Made by a program: the position numbers and the translations under genes. The notes beneath the pieces were generated by a model. That model did no database searches and was not told where the DNA came from. It worked only from the letters and a program-made list of their open reading frames with translations. This document shows positions 23,973-32,187 of a stretch of DNA of 40,976 nucleotides, one piece after another. This DNA is from an uncultured Ruminococcus sp. (GTDB lineage: Bacteria; Bacillota; Clostridia; Oscillospirales; Ruminococcaceae), in contig CAJTWQ010000013.1 in assembly GCA_910579835.1 (NCBI GenBank), forward strand, positions 1 through 40,976, in the 5' to 3' direction. The stretch's first letter is position 1. Every line of letters begins with the position of its first letter.

Positions 23973-25079
23973 TCATTCGGCAGGGAAATAGTAGTCCAGA
24001 AGTAAATCAACCATGTAGGAATATGTATCTATTCCTTCCTCGCGGCCGTTCATTTTGATATTTGTATCAATAGCAGATTCGGAAACCGTGCTTACAGTTT
24101 CGGTAGGAAGAATCTCTTTCTTTTTGTTTTCTTCCCAGTAGTTGTCGGGCATAAACCTGAACCAGTCCCGGCGTACTTCTTCGGAAATATTGTCGGTGAG
24201 ATAATAGGCTTCATTGATTTTTGTTTTATAGATCTGATTGTGAACGTATTCTAAGGCCTCAAGGTAGCCGCAGTATTGGAATTCTATATTATCACTGCCA
24301 GTTGTGGCGATAAAAGATATGAAATTTGCCTCATCCTCCTGAATGACGCCTTTTAAATGAGAGTATTCATGACAGATAGTTCCGGGAAGATTAGTTTTTA
24401 CCATATCGTTGTTATAGTTGGATTCCATTGAAAACGGGAAATAAATTCCCGAAAGATTTGTCTGACTCATGAAATATGAAAACATTATCGGTTTAGCATC
24501 CGGATAATATCCAGACAGCTGGGGATAGTCTTCAGCAGCTTTCTTCATTGCCTTTTTTGCTTCGCTGTTTATATCGGCGGTTATGTAAAATCTATTATCC
24601 TTGTCTCTGGGAACTTGCAGTGAAAGCTCATTTGTTTTATCAATGAGAGCTGAATACAGGGCGATAAGCTCGTTTCTCGGATGTTCCTTTGAGCTGAGAT
24701 AGCGCTTTGAAAATGGCGTGCACTGATACATGATAAAGCAGTTCATATTCTCTGTGATGGTAACGAAAGCAATAATCCATAATGCTGAAGTTAAAAAAAT
24801 TCCGGTTATTTTTTTTCTGTAATTCTTTTTGACGATCAAAAGTATTACGGTAAGCGGAATGCCTGCGGCAATCAGTATCAGGGCGGCAATTATCATAACT
24901 TCACCAAGGGAAAAAGGAAATATACCGCTGATAAAGGAGAATATATTTGTAATTGCGGGAAAAATTTTCATGACATAGAAATCTGCAAATTTCGTGCTGA
25001 ATCGGGCGATTATATGTATAATGCACATTAGAAAAATGAGCAGCAGAGGGATAGTATATCGTTTTTTTATTTTTTTCAT
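23973..25079 (-). CDS. DUF3810-type membrane protein with metallopeptidase motif
   Basis: The 368-residue protein begins with a TM helix (about 10-27), then two more helices (about 60-84 and 93-108), and a soluble domain. That domain contains HEYSHLKG near residue 238 followed by EDEANFISF, a zinc-metallopeptidase-like HExxH plus downstream glutamate. The layout and motifs match the DUF3810 family, predicted membrane-bound peptidases found in Firmicutes and Bacteroidetes with no known substrate. The start ATG has GGCGGTG upstream. A perfect 12-bp hairpin lies only 25 bases before the start. It may end the preceding GH3 transcript or attenuate entry into this gene. Confidence 0.82.
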   Translation of the reverse strand: MKKIKKRYTIPLLLIFLMCIIHIIARFSTKFADFYVMKIFPAITNIFSFISGIFPFSLGEVMIIAALILIAAGIPLTVILLIVKKNYRKKITGIFLTSALWIIAFVTITENMNCFIMYQCTPFSKRYLSSKEHPRNELIALYSALIDKTNELSLQVPRDKDNRFYITADINSEAKKAMKKAAEDYPQLSGYYPDAKPIMFSYFMSQTNLSGIYFPFSMESNYNNDMVKTNLPGTICHEYSHLKGVIQEDEANFISFIATTGSDNIEFQYCGYLEALEYVHNQIYKTKINEAYYLTDNISEEVRRDWFRFMPDNYWEENKKKEILPTETVSTVSESAIDTNIKMNGREEGIDTYSYMVDLLLDYYFPAE

Positions 25080-25104
25080 GAATTCACCGCCTTATTGATT
25101 GCCA

Positions 25105-25133
25105 AAATACCAGCCGCCGAACGGCTGGTATTT
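25105..25133 (-). terminator. Terminator between the GH3 gene and the DUF3810 gene
   Basis: A perfect 12-bp stem (25105-25116 with 25122-25133) with a 5-base loop is followed on the minus strand by TGGCAAT after the arm TATTT, so the T-tract is short. It may be leaky. Confidence 0.65.
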
Positions 25134-25256
25134 AGTACAAATAAACATATTTATAAATGGAAGCGCTTATTATGCTGTTTCATGCAATTCCAAATATTAA
25201 CTATCATCAGCTATAAAAAAATCTATATGGGTCTATGTTTTTGAATAAAATTGATA

Positions 25257-26759
25257 TTAAAGAAGTCCCATTTCTGCTTTCATTTCAAGAATTTTTGCTG
25301 CACTTTCATTGATGCGTTCTTCTCTTATTTCTCCGCTTTCAACAGCTTCGCAGACAGAATTAACAGCTTCTTCTAGATCGTCGGGCGTAAGCACAATGTC
25401 AGCTCCGGCGTTTATTGCCATAACTGCCGCCTCACCGACGGAATATTTTTTTGTAATGACAGGATCCTTATGGGAATCAGTGATAATGATTCCCTTGAAT
25501 CCCAGTTCGTTTCTTAGAATTCCTGTAACAGTGCTGTAGGAAAGATCGCAGGGGAGATTATCTCCTATTCCTGAAACAGTATGGTGGCTAACCAGAACAA
25601 AATCCGCACCGGCGTTAATGCCGCTTTTGAACGGCAGAAATTCTTCGCTCCTGAGTTGACTGAGGCTTCTTTTAATAAGAGCAGATTTTCCGTCGTATGC
25701 ACCTATTCCGGGAAAGTGACTTAAAACTGATTTCATGCCTGCGTCTGAAAGTCCTTTAACAAGCTTTGAAACCATTTTAGCGGCTATATCGGCGTCACTG
25801 TTGAATACTCTGTCACCGAGACCGTTTTTACTGTTTGTTTCCAGATCGGCTACCGGAGCAAGATTTACATTAAATCCCAGTTTGTTCAGTTCTGTGCCGA
25901 TATCTTTTCCGGCCTTATATACGGCTTCTTCATCCTTATTTTCACCTAAAGACAACATAGATCCCGGATTGCTTGTTCCAAGCTTGTTTGCGGCAGGAGC
26001 AGAAGAGCCGCCCTCTTCCTGTATTACCGTAAAGATGCCTGCGCCGCCAGTGCCTTTGGATGCTATCTGTAGATTACGTAGCATGGCCGTTATCTGAGCT
26101 TTTGATTCAAGATTTTCTTCTGAGAAGAGTATGCCGCCTACAGGGTAGTTTTTAAGACCGTTTTTTAGATTTTTATCTGCTTCGGTTGAATATTTGCTGC
26201 CCCCCGAAAGCTGTTCCGGTGTGACAATGAACATTTGGCAGACTTTATCTTTAAGCGTCATTTGTTCTAATAATTCCTTGTGAGCCGGCTTTGCCGTTGT
26301 AGTGACATTTGTGGAGGATACGGTCGTTTTTTTGATTGATGTAAGAGTAGTAATGCTGGTGACAGTTGCTGTGGCTGTGCCGGGGACGTATTTACCGCTG
26401 CCTGTTCCGGTGACAGTGGGGCGCTTTGCAGTTGTAGTCAAGCGTTTTGAAGTCGTTTTGGACTTAACCGTAGTTCTGACGGCGGTCTGTTGGGGCGTAT
26501 AGTTGTTGTGCGCCTGAGCATTGTATGGTCTGCCCTTTTTTACAGTAGTAGTCGTCCAAACGATTTCCATATTAACTGCCGGAGCAGTGGTTGTAACCTG
26601 AGAATCGGTATCTTCCGTTTTATTGTCTGCTGGTTCTGTTGTAGCTTCTATATTTACGATACCGTCCGGCATATCAGAATTATTATCGGTTTTTCCGCAG
26701 CTGCACAGTACAACACAACAGCTTGCAAGGGTAAGAATAAATTTTTTGAATAAAGACAT
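25257..26759 (-). CDS. GH3-family lipoprotein with degenerate active site (NagZ-like)
   Basis: The 500-residue protein has a lipoprotein signal peptide (LCSC, C21), a Thr/Val-rich linker (about 30-165) and a GH3 domain of the beta-N-acetylhexosaminidase type (about 166-500). The fold motifs are clear: MTLKDKVCQMF, GGILFSEENL, NLAPVADLETN, HFPGIG and FKGIIITDSHKDP. The nucleophile position D428 and H348 are kept. However, the VDQEGG motif reads VIQEEGG, the usual Lys of KHFPGHGDT is Ser, and the Asp-His dyad that follows (D-S-H) is replaced by AYDGKSA. Activity on GlcNAc is therefore doubtful; a binding or signalling role is possible. It follows the Nudix gene by 18 bases. Confidence 0.88.
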   Translation of the reverse strand: MSLFKKFILTLASCCVVLCSCGKTDNNSDMPDGIVNIEATTEPADNKTEDTDSQVTTTAPAVNMEIVWTTTTVKKGRPYNAQAHNNYTPQQTAVRTTVKSKTTSKRLTTTAKRPTVTGTGSGKYVPGTATATVTSITTLTSIKKTTVSSTNVTTTAKPAHKELLEQMTLKDKVCQMFIVTPEQLSGGSKYSTEADKNLKNGLKNYPVGGILFSEENLESKAQITAMLRNLQIASKGTGGAGIFTVIQEEGGSSAPAANKLGTSNPGSMLSLGENKDEEAVYKAGKDIGTELNKLGFNVNLAPVADLETNSKNGLGDRVFNSDADIAAKMVSKLVKGLSDAGMKSVLSHFPGIGAYDGKSALIKRSLSQLRSEEFLPFKSGINAGADFVLVSHHTVSGIGDNLPCDLSYSTVTGILRNELGFKGIIITDSHKDPVITKKYSVGEAAVMAINAGADIVLTPDDLEEAVNSVCEAVESGEIREERINESAAKILEMKAEMGLL

Positions 26760-26777
26760 AATAAACTCCTCTTTCTG

Positions 26778-27191
26778 CTAATGAGCCTCCTTAATGGCGC
26801 TTTTAGCTTTGGCAACGATGGTCTTATCGTTTTCATACGAAAGTATGTTTGATGCGTGTGATATGTCTACCCACCGGATCTCGGCAATTTCATCCTCCTG
26901 AGGCACAAAATCAACATTTCTGGCTTTAGCCAGAAAATATACCACTACCTTTATTGTATCCTTTTTAGGAGAATATGTAACGGTTTCCCTAAATGTCGGA
27001 TCTATAATAACGTCAATGGATGTTTCTTCCATTATTTCGCGCTGAGCAGTTTCAGTTTCGGTTTCCCCATATTCAACGTGTCCCTTAGGAAACGACCAGT
27101 GACCGCTGTTAATATGCTTTATCAGCAGTATTTCAGTATTTCCGTGAAATTTACGGTACACTATTGCACCGCATGATTTCTCATGTTGCAT
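26778..27191 (-). CDS. Nudix hydrolase (diadenosine tetraphosphatase-like)
   Basis: This 137-residue protein has a complete Nudix box at residues 37-59 (G-HVEYG-E, then REIMEETSI), which binds magnesium and cleaves nucleoside diphosphates linked to another moiety. The usual Gly near the end of the box is Ser. The N-terminal stretch CGAIVYRK and HWSFPKGH are typical of the bis(5'-nucleosyl)-tetraphosphatase subgroup, but MutT-type substrates cannot be excluded. AAAGGAAAA before the ATG at 27191 decides the start; an in-frame ATG at 27254 lacks a site. A good promoter lies at 27259-27287, and the GH3 gene follows in the same unit. Confidence 0.9.
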   Translation of the reverse strand: MQHEKSCGAIVYRKFHGNTEILLIKHINSGHWSFPKGHVEYGETETETAQREIMEETSIDVIIDPTFRETVTYSPKKDTIKVVVYFLAKARNVDFVPQEDEIAEIRWVDISHASNILSYENDKTIVAKAKSAIKEAH

Positions 27192-27258
27192 AAATTTTCC
27201 TTTCTTGCACAGCTTACATAACGTTTTCAGCCGGGCAGAATAAATTAGATTCACAATT

Positions 27259-27287
27259 ATTATAACATATTTTGTTTATTTTGTCTA
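27259..27287 (-). promoter_or_regulatory. Promoter of the Nudix-GH3 unit
   Basis: On the minus strand, TAGACA (27282-27287) and TATAAT (27259-27264) are 17 bases apart, with a TG two bases before the -10. Confidence 0.8.
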
Positions 27288-27356
27288 TACCTGAAAAAAG
27301 AAAATTATGTGATATTTTGTGGAAAATACAAAAGCCGGTCAAAAACTGCGAAGCAT

Positions 27357-27395
27357 AAAAAAATGCGCCGTACAATATATTATGTGCGGCGCAGT
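27357..27395 (-). terminator. Terminator of the phosphorelay operon
   Basis: On the minus strand, a GC-rich stem (TGCGCCG and CGGCGCA, 27387-27393 with 27364-27370) is followed by a run of seven T, 30 bases after the hybrid kinase stop. Confidence 0.88.
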
Positions 27396-27424
27396 CCGTT
27401 ATATTCATGTTATACAGACGGTTA

Positions 27425-29968
27425 TTATTTCATGAATTTGTCTAAGTTTTTCAAAATTTCCTGAATGTCGATAGGCTTTGCAACATGAGAATTCATACCG
27501 CATTCCAGACATTTCCGTATATCCTCCGCGAACGCGTCTGCTGTCATGGCGATTATCGGAATATCATTATCTGTTCTATTCATAGTTCTTATTGCTCTGG
27601 TAGCTTCATAGCCTGTCATCAGCGGCATTCTTACATCCATAAGGATAGCAGAATAATATCCCGGTTCAGATTCAGCGAACATTTCTGTGCATATTTTTCC
27701 GTTATTGGCGTAATCCAGTTCAAAGCCCATGGGTTCCAGAAGCTCGTATATTACTTCCCAGTTGATTTCGTTATCCTCGGCTACTAAAATCTTTATACCG
27801 TTGTAATCTCTTTTTATTTCGTTGTCGTTTTGTATATCACTGTCCGCACTGTATTTTTTCAGCGCATGGTATAGAGTCGATTTGAACAGCGGTTTTGAAA
27901 TAAACCCTGAGACACCGGCGGAAAGCGCTTCGCTTTCAATATCGGACCAGTCGTAGGCGGAAATTATAATAACAGGTATATCGTGACCGAAAATATCCAT
28001 TATCATTTGCGCTGTTTCCAGGCCGTCCATTTCCGGCATTTTCCAGTCTAAAAGAATAATATCGTACCGAATTCCGTCCGCAATAAGTTTTTGAATAATG
28101 TCGGCGGCTTCCTTGCCGCTGAGTGCGTAGTCCGCACTGACTCCAATTTCTTTAAGCGTTATGACCGCGGACTCGCACAGGATTTCATCATCGTCAACAA
28201 TAAGTATTTTCATGTCGGGCAAAAGCATATTTGCATCGTCCTCTTCGGCTCTTTCCATATCAATAACAATACGGAATTCAGTTCCTTTGCCAGGAGCACT
28301 TATAAGGTCAATAGTTCCGTGCATTGCGTCAATTATATATTTTGTTATGGACATTCCAAGACCGGTGCCTTCGGTTTTTTGGACTCTCTTGCTGTCCGCG
28401 CGTGAAAAGGAATCAAAGATTATTTTTTGGAATTCATCATCCATTCCTATACCGTTGTCCTTTACATCAATGTGGACACGGATATGATCATCGCCTATGG
28501 GCGATTCTTCCTGCCATATGGAAAGGGTTATTCTTCCTTTTTCCGGCGTAAATTTCAGTGCGTTGGAAACCAGATTCTGAATGACCTGATTAAGGCGTAC
28601 GCTGTCGCTGTAAACCTTCTCACAAATTATATCACGGATAAAAACGTCAAATGATTGGTTTTTTGCTCTGATTTGAGGCTGTATCACCGTGACTATATCG
28701 TCGATCACATCCCGCAGCGAAACAAGCTCGGTATTAAGCTGAAGCTTGCCGTTTTCAATTTTCGATATATCGAGAATGTCATTGATAAGTCTAAGTAGCT
28801 GTTTATTGGAGCGCGATATGTTTTTCAGGCTGTTTTCAAGTCTGTTTTTGTCATCAATATTTGCAAGGGCGATAGACGTCATTCCGACAATAGCATTCAT
28901 AGGGGTGCGTATATCGTGGCTCATATTGGAGAGAAATTCGCTTTTTGCCTTATTTGCCCGTACTGCTTCTTTTCTGGCAAGTTCAAGCTGTTCATACTGT
29001 TTCTTTGACCGTTTGATATATAGGAAAAAAATTACGGAAAATATAATGAAAACAAAGATAATACTTATGGTGAGTATCAAAAAGCGCTGATGGCTCAAAT
29101 CGTTTATTACTGTTTCTATTTTACCGTAGGGCATCGTGGTTATCAAATACCATTCTGACTGCGGGAGAGGGGTGCAGAAAAAGTGACGCTGTTCATTTGA
29201 ATATACGAACATAGCAGAGTAGCTTTCCCTTTTGGACATAGCTTCTTTCATTTCAGAAACATAGCTCTGGTTCTTGGTTTTGTCTGTATTGTTAAATAGA
29301 TGTTCTACACGATCAAAATAATTATCATATTTATCGTAGCTGTTTCTTATTATATATTCTCCCTCTTGAGTTATGATATTTGAGTATGTAAGTTCGCCGT
29401 TTTCATTGTCAAGAGATAGTATATTACTGAGATACTCAACAGAAATCGCAGCGACAAGAGCTGTGTTTGTTTTTCCGTTTTTCATATGATATTCCGTTGA
29501 AACTCCCAGCATGATGTAGATATCACCCTGATCGTTAAAAGCGGCAGCAACTTTATTTTTGTTTTCATTCATGGATTTAAGAAAAACATCGGGATGAAGG
29601 AGGGTGAGATCTTCGCCGTAGATCTTTTCAAATTCTCCGTCCGTGCTCATTAATGCGAGATATGGAAAATTTCGGGCTTTGCCGTCATTTTTCATGGTGG
29701 AAAGAAATTCTTCACCGTAAACGTTTTCTTCCGGAGGATTCTTATTAATAATAGTTTCTACCTGACTGAGACGTAGATTGATTGTTGTATTAAAATGATT
29801 GCATATTCCGTTGTTTATTTCTTCCATATAAGTGTAACCTATTTTAGTAATAGTTTCGCTGCTTCTTTTGTTCATTGACAGGGCGGAAGAAACGAGTATA
29901 CTTATACAAAAAAAGATTGTAACCGTAAAGCTTATAAGGATGAATCGGTCGATATTCTTTTTCTTCAT
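27425..29968 (-). CDS. Hybrid sensor histidine kinase with two receiver domains
   Basis: The 847-residue membrane kinase has a first TM helix (about 9-32), an extracytoplasmic sensor region of about 260 residues with double-Cache-like features, and a second TM helix (about 296-318). A HisKA domain follows with SNMSHDIRTPMN (phospho-acceptor H351). The ATPase domain has N and G boxes (VSNALKFTP, DNGIGMD, GTGLGMSITK). Receiver 1 lies at about 585-705 (LIVDDDE, LLDWKMPEMDG) and receiver 2 at about 723-847 (LVAEDNEIN, MDVRMPLMTG). It is the last gene of a unit that also encodes a separate Hpt protein and an HD-GYP response regulator, so phosphate probably flows H351, receiver, Hpt, HD-GYP regulator. 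AGGAGG precedes the ATG. Confidence 0.93.
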   Translation of the reverse strand: MKKKNIDRFILISFTVTIFFCISILVSSALSMNKRSSETITKIGYTYMEEINNGICNHFNTTINLRLSQVETIINKNPPEENVYGEEFLSTMKNDGKARNFPYLALMSTDGEFEKIYGEDLTLLHPDVFLKSMNENKNKVAAAFNDQGDIYIMLGVSTEYHMKNGKTNTALVAAISVEYLSNILSLDNENGELTYSNIITQEGEYIIRNSYDKYDNYFDRVEHLFNNTDKTKNQSYVSEMKEAMSKRESYSAMFVYSNEQRHFFCTPLPQSEWYLITTMPYGKIETVINDLSHQRFLILTISIIFVFIIFSVIFFLYIKRSKKQYEQLELARKEAVRANKAKSEFLSNMSHDIRTPMNAIVGMTSIALANIDDKNRLENSLKNISRSNKQLLRLINDILDISKIENGKLQLNTELVSLRDVIDDIVTVIQPQIRAKNQSFDVFIRDIICEKVYSDSVRLNQVIQNLVSNALKFTPEKGRITLSIWQEESPIGDDHIRVHIDVKDNGIGMDDEFQKIIFDSFSRADSKRVQKTEGTGLGMSITKYIIDAMHGTIDLISAPGKGTEFRIVIDMERAEEDDANMLLPDMKILIVDDDEILCESAVITLKEIGVSADYALSGKEAADIIQKLIADGIRYDIILLDWKMPEMDGLETAQMIMDIFGHDIPVIIISAYDWSDIESEALSAGVSGFISKPLFKSTLYHALKKYSADSDIQNDNEIKRDYNGIKILVAEDNEINWEVIYELLEPMGFELDYANNGKICTEMFAESEPGYYSAILMDVRMPLMTGYEATRAIRTMNRTDNDIPIIAMTADAFAEDIRKCLECGMNSHVAKPIDIQEILKNLDKFMK

Positions 29969-30018
29969 TTAAGAAAACCTCCTAATGGAAAAGCTCAAAT
30001 GCTGTCGGATTCATGCAT

Positions 30019-30369
30019 TCAGTCATCCAAAGCTTTTATCGCATCTACAGTAAGCTGATAGTTTTCGGATACAATAGGGAAAAGTTCCTTTGCTTTATCC
30101 ATATCTCCGTCTCTCAGGGCTTCGGTTATTGTTTCCGCGGAATGAAGCAGCTTATCGAAGCTAAGGTTAGAGCATACGCCTTTAATGGTATGGGCGGCTC
30201 TAAACGCTTCTTCGGCGTTGTCTTCCCTGATGGCGGTTTCAAGAAGCGTGTAGCTTTTGTCATCCAGAAATTTCACTGCAAATTTTTTTACAAGACGTTC
30301 GCTTGTAAGACGTCTGAGAACACTCTCGTAATCACCGCCGAGCGCGCTGTAGCATTCTGTAATATTCAT
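30019..30369 (-). CDS. Histidine phosphotransfer (Hpt) domain protein
   Basis: This 116-residue protein is a single Hpt domain, a four-helix bundle that shuttles phosphate between receiver domains. The signature AAHTIKGVCSNL places the phospho-accepting histidine at H60. It lies between the HD-GYP regulator gene and the hybrid kinase gene, with about 45-50 bases on each side, so it is the obvious phosphate carrier for the pair. AAAGGAAA precedes the ATG. Hpt domains are more often fused to the kinase; here it is a stand-alone protein. Confidence 0.9.
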   Translation of the reverse strand: MNITECYSALGGDYESVLRRLTSERLVKKFAVKFLDDKSYTLLETAIREDNAEEAFRAAHTIKGVCSNLSFDKLLHSAETITEALRDGDMDKAKELFPIVSENYQLTVDAIKALDD

Positions 30370-30414
30370 AACATATTTCCTTTCAAAATTTTTTTCGTTT
30401 GTTTGGTTTACGGA

Positions 30415-31935
30415 TCATTCAAGTCCGAAAACCACCTTTCCGATTATGCCTGTATAGACCATAGTATCGTCAATCGACCATGTAGATCGGCATATTGCCC
30501 GGATGTGTCTTATTTGTCCGTCTATGTTCAGGTCGCATTCAAATTCAAATTCCGGTTTCTCCGGAGATGAATTTCTCACCAGCTCCGACAATTGACTACG
30601 GCAATCTGTCGTGAAGATTTTTGCAAGAGAACCGTTTTTAGCAAAGGGATTCACAACGATTTCTTCAACTTTCAAAAGACGTGCTCCCGCAGGCGTAAGT
30701 GTAAGAACAGACGGTGTTGTTGTGTATTCAAAAAGAAGTTCATTAGACAATGTCATAAAGAATTTATTTACGGTTTTTTCATGCTTAAGCAAATTAAAAG
30801 TACGTTTTGCGGAGGTCAGTTCGTTATGACGGAAACATTCTCCGGCAATATCGTTTATCTGATCGTAAATGCTAAGCTTTGCAGAACCGTTTGATATTTT
30901 AAGTATACTTTCTGCAGAAATTGACAGGCATTCAAGCAACAAAGGATTAAAGCAACCGCATTTGCCTTCCTGTATCATCTGAATGGCGGTTTCATGGGTA
31001 AAGGCCTTTTTGTATACGCGGTCGCTGGTAAGAGCATCGTAAACATCGGCAAGAGCAACTATCTGAGCGGAAATAGGAATAGCGTCTCCGCTTATGCCGT
31101 CAGGGTAACCGCGTCCATCGAATCGTTCATGATGCCATCGGCAGATTTCATATGCTGTTTTAAGTAAAGGCTCATCCGTAAAAAACTTAAGCTGACTAAG
31201 CATGGCAGCTCCGGCCATAGAATGAGTTTTCATAATGGCGAATTCTTCGTCGGTAAGCCGTCCGGGTTTGTTGAGTATTTCGTCGGGAATGGAGATCTTT
31301 CCTATATCATGAAGAGCTGAAGCTTGACTTATCATAGCGATCTCGGAAATAGAAAGCGTATATTTGTCCGTTATCCTTACAAGATTTTTCAGCAGGATCT
31401 GTGTAAGATTCTGAACATGGATAACGTGAAGTCCGCTTTCACCGTTGCGGAACTCTACGATATGACTGAGGATATTTATCATAAGATTGCTGTTTTTTTC
31501 TTTTTCATAAATCTGGCTGACAGCGATTTCGGTCAGCTTTTTCTGTTTTTCATAAAGCATAAGAGTATTGACGATACGGCGAAGAACTATGCTTTTATCA
31601 AAGGGACGGGCGATAAAGTCTGACGCATTCATATCGTAGGCTCGTGCTATATTGGAGGGAGAGCTTTCCTCAGATATCATAATAACGGGAATATCGTCTA
31701 TCCAGCGGCGGCTGTTCATAACTTCAAGAACATCATAGCCGTTCATAAACGGCATGACTATATCAAGAAGAACGAGTGAGATCTCCTCATTCTGATTCTG
31801 GAGAACCGCAACGGCTTCTGCACCATTCCGAGCCTCGATAAGATCATATTTGTCACCGATCATCTCTGACAGGATAGCACGATTTATATTAGAGTCGTCT
31901 ACGATAAGGATTTTGCTGTCGCTGCTTATGTCCAT
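30415..31935 (-). CDS. Response regulator with HD-GYP domain (c-di-GMP phosphodiesterase-like)
   Basis: The 506-residue regulator has an N-terminal receiver domain (LIVDDSNINRAIL, phospho-acceptor D58 in LLDIVMP). A central HD-GYP domain follows, with HDIGK at H209 and the HHERFDGRGYPDG motif near residue 270; both metal-binding signatures and the GYP triad are intact. The C-terminal region of about 150 residues looks PAS-like. HD-GYP proteins hydrolyse cyclic di-GMP to pGpG or GMP, so this is the likely output of the phosphorelay. I chose the ATG at 31935, nine bases after GGGAG, over one at 31944 that touches the site. It is the first gene of the operon. Confidence 0.92.
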   Translation of the reverse strand: MDISSDSKILIVDDSNINRAILSEMIGDKYDLIEARNGAEAVAVLQNQNEEISLVLLDIVMPFMNGYDVLEVMNSRRWIDDIPVIMISEESSPSNIARAYDMNASDFIARPFDKSIVLRRIVNTLMLYEKQKKLTEIAVSQIYEKEKNSNLMINILSHIVEFRNGESGLHVIHVQNLTQILLKNLVRITDKYTLSISEIAMISQASALHDIGKISIPDEILNKPGRLTDEEFAIMKTHSMAGAAMLSQLKFFTDEPLLKTAYEICRWHHERFDGRGYPDGISGDAIPISAQIVALADVYDALTSDRVYKKAFTHETAIQMIQEGKCGCFNPLLLECLSISAESILKISNGSAKLSIYDQINDIAGECFRHNELTSAKRTFNLLKHEKTVNKFFMTLSNELLFEYTTTPSVLTLTPAGARLLKVEEIVVNPFAKNGSLAKIFTTDCRSQLSELVRNSSPEKPEFEFECDLNIDGQIRHIRAICRSTWSIDDTMVYTGIIGKVVFGLE

Positions 31936-31993
31936 AAAAATCATCTCCCTTATTCAAAGTCTGCTAAGACCCACAGTTAACAATTATATAAAC

Positions 31994-32022
31994 ATTATAT
32001 AATAAATCTATAAAAAAGTCAA
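31994..32022 (-). promoter_or_regulatory. Promoter of the phosphorelay operon
   Basis: On the minus strand, TTGACT (32017-32022) and TATAAT (31994-31999) are separated by 17 bases, giving a leader of about 50 bases to the first gene. Confidence 0.85.
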
Positions 32023-32123
32023 GTGTTTGGTAAAGAATTCCGGGGCTTAGATCAGATATGTATGTTACAAAATACGGAGAACGATTGTTTGAGCATAATG
32101 CGGTTGTTTTTTGAATCAACGTA

Positions 32124-32152
32124 TTTACAAAATCATTTTTTTATGGTATAAT
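32124..32152 (+). promoter_or_regulatory. Promoter of lepA
   Basis: TTTACA (32124-32129) and TATAAT (32147-32152) are 17 bases apart. Transcription would start about 30 bases before lepA and diverge from the phosphorelay operon. Confidence 0.85.
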
Positions 32153-32187
32153 ACTTGTAAGATTTTAAAGAAAGAGGTATAACCGCT

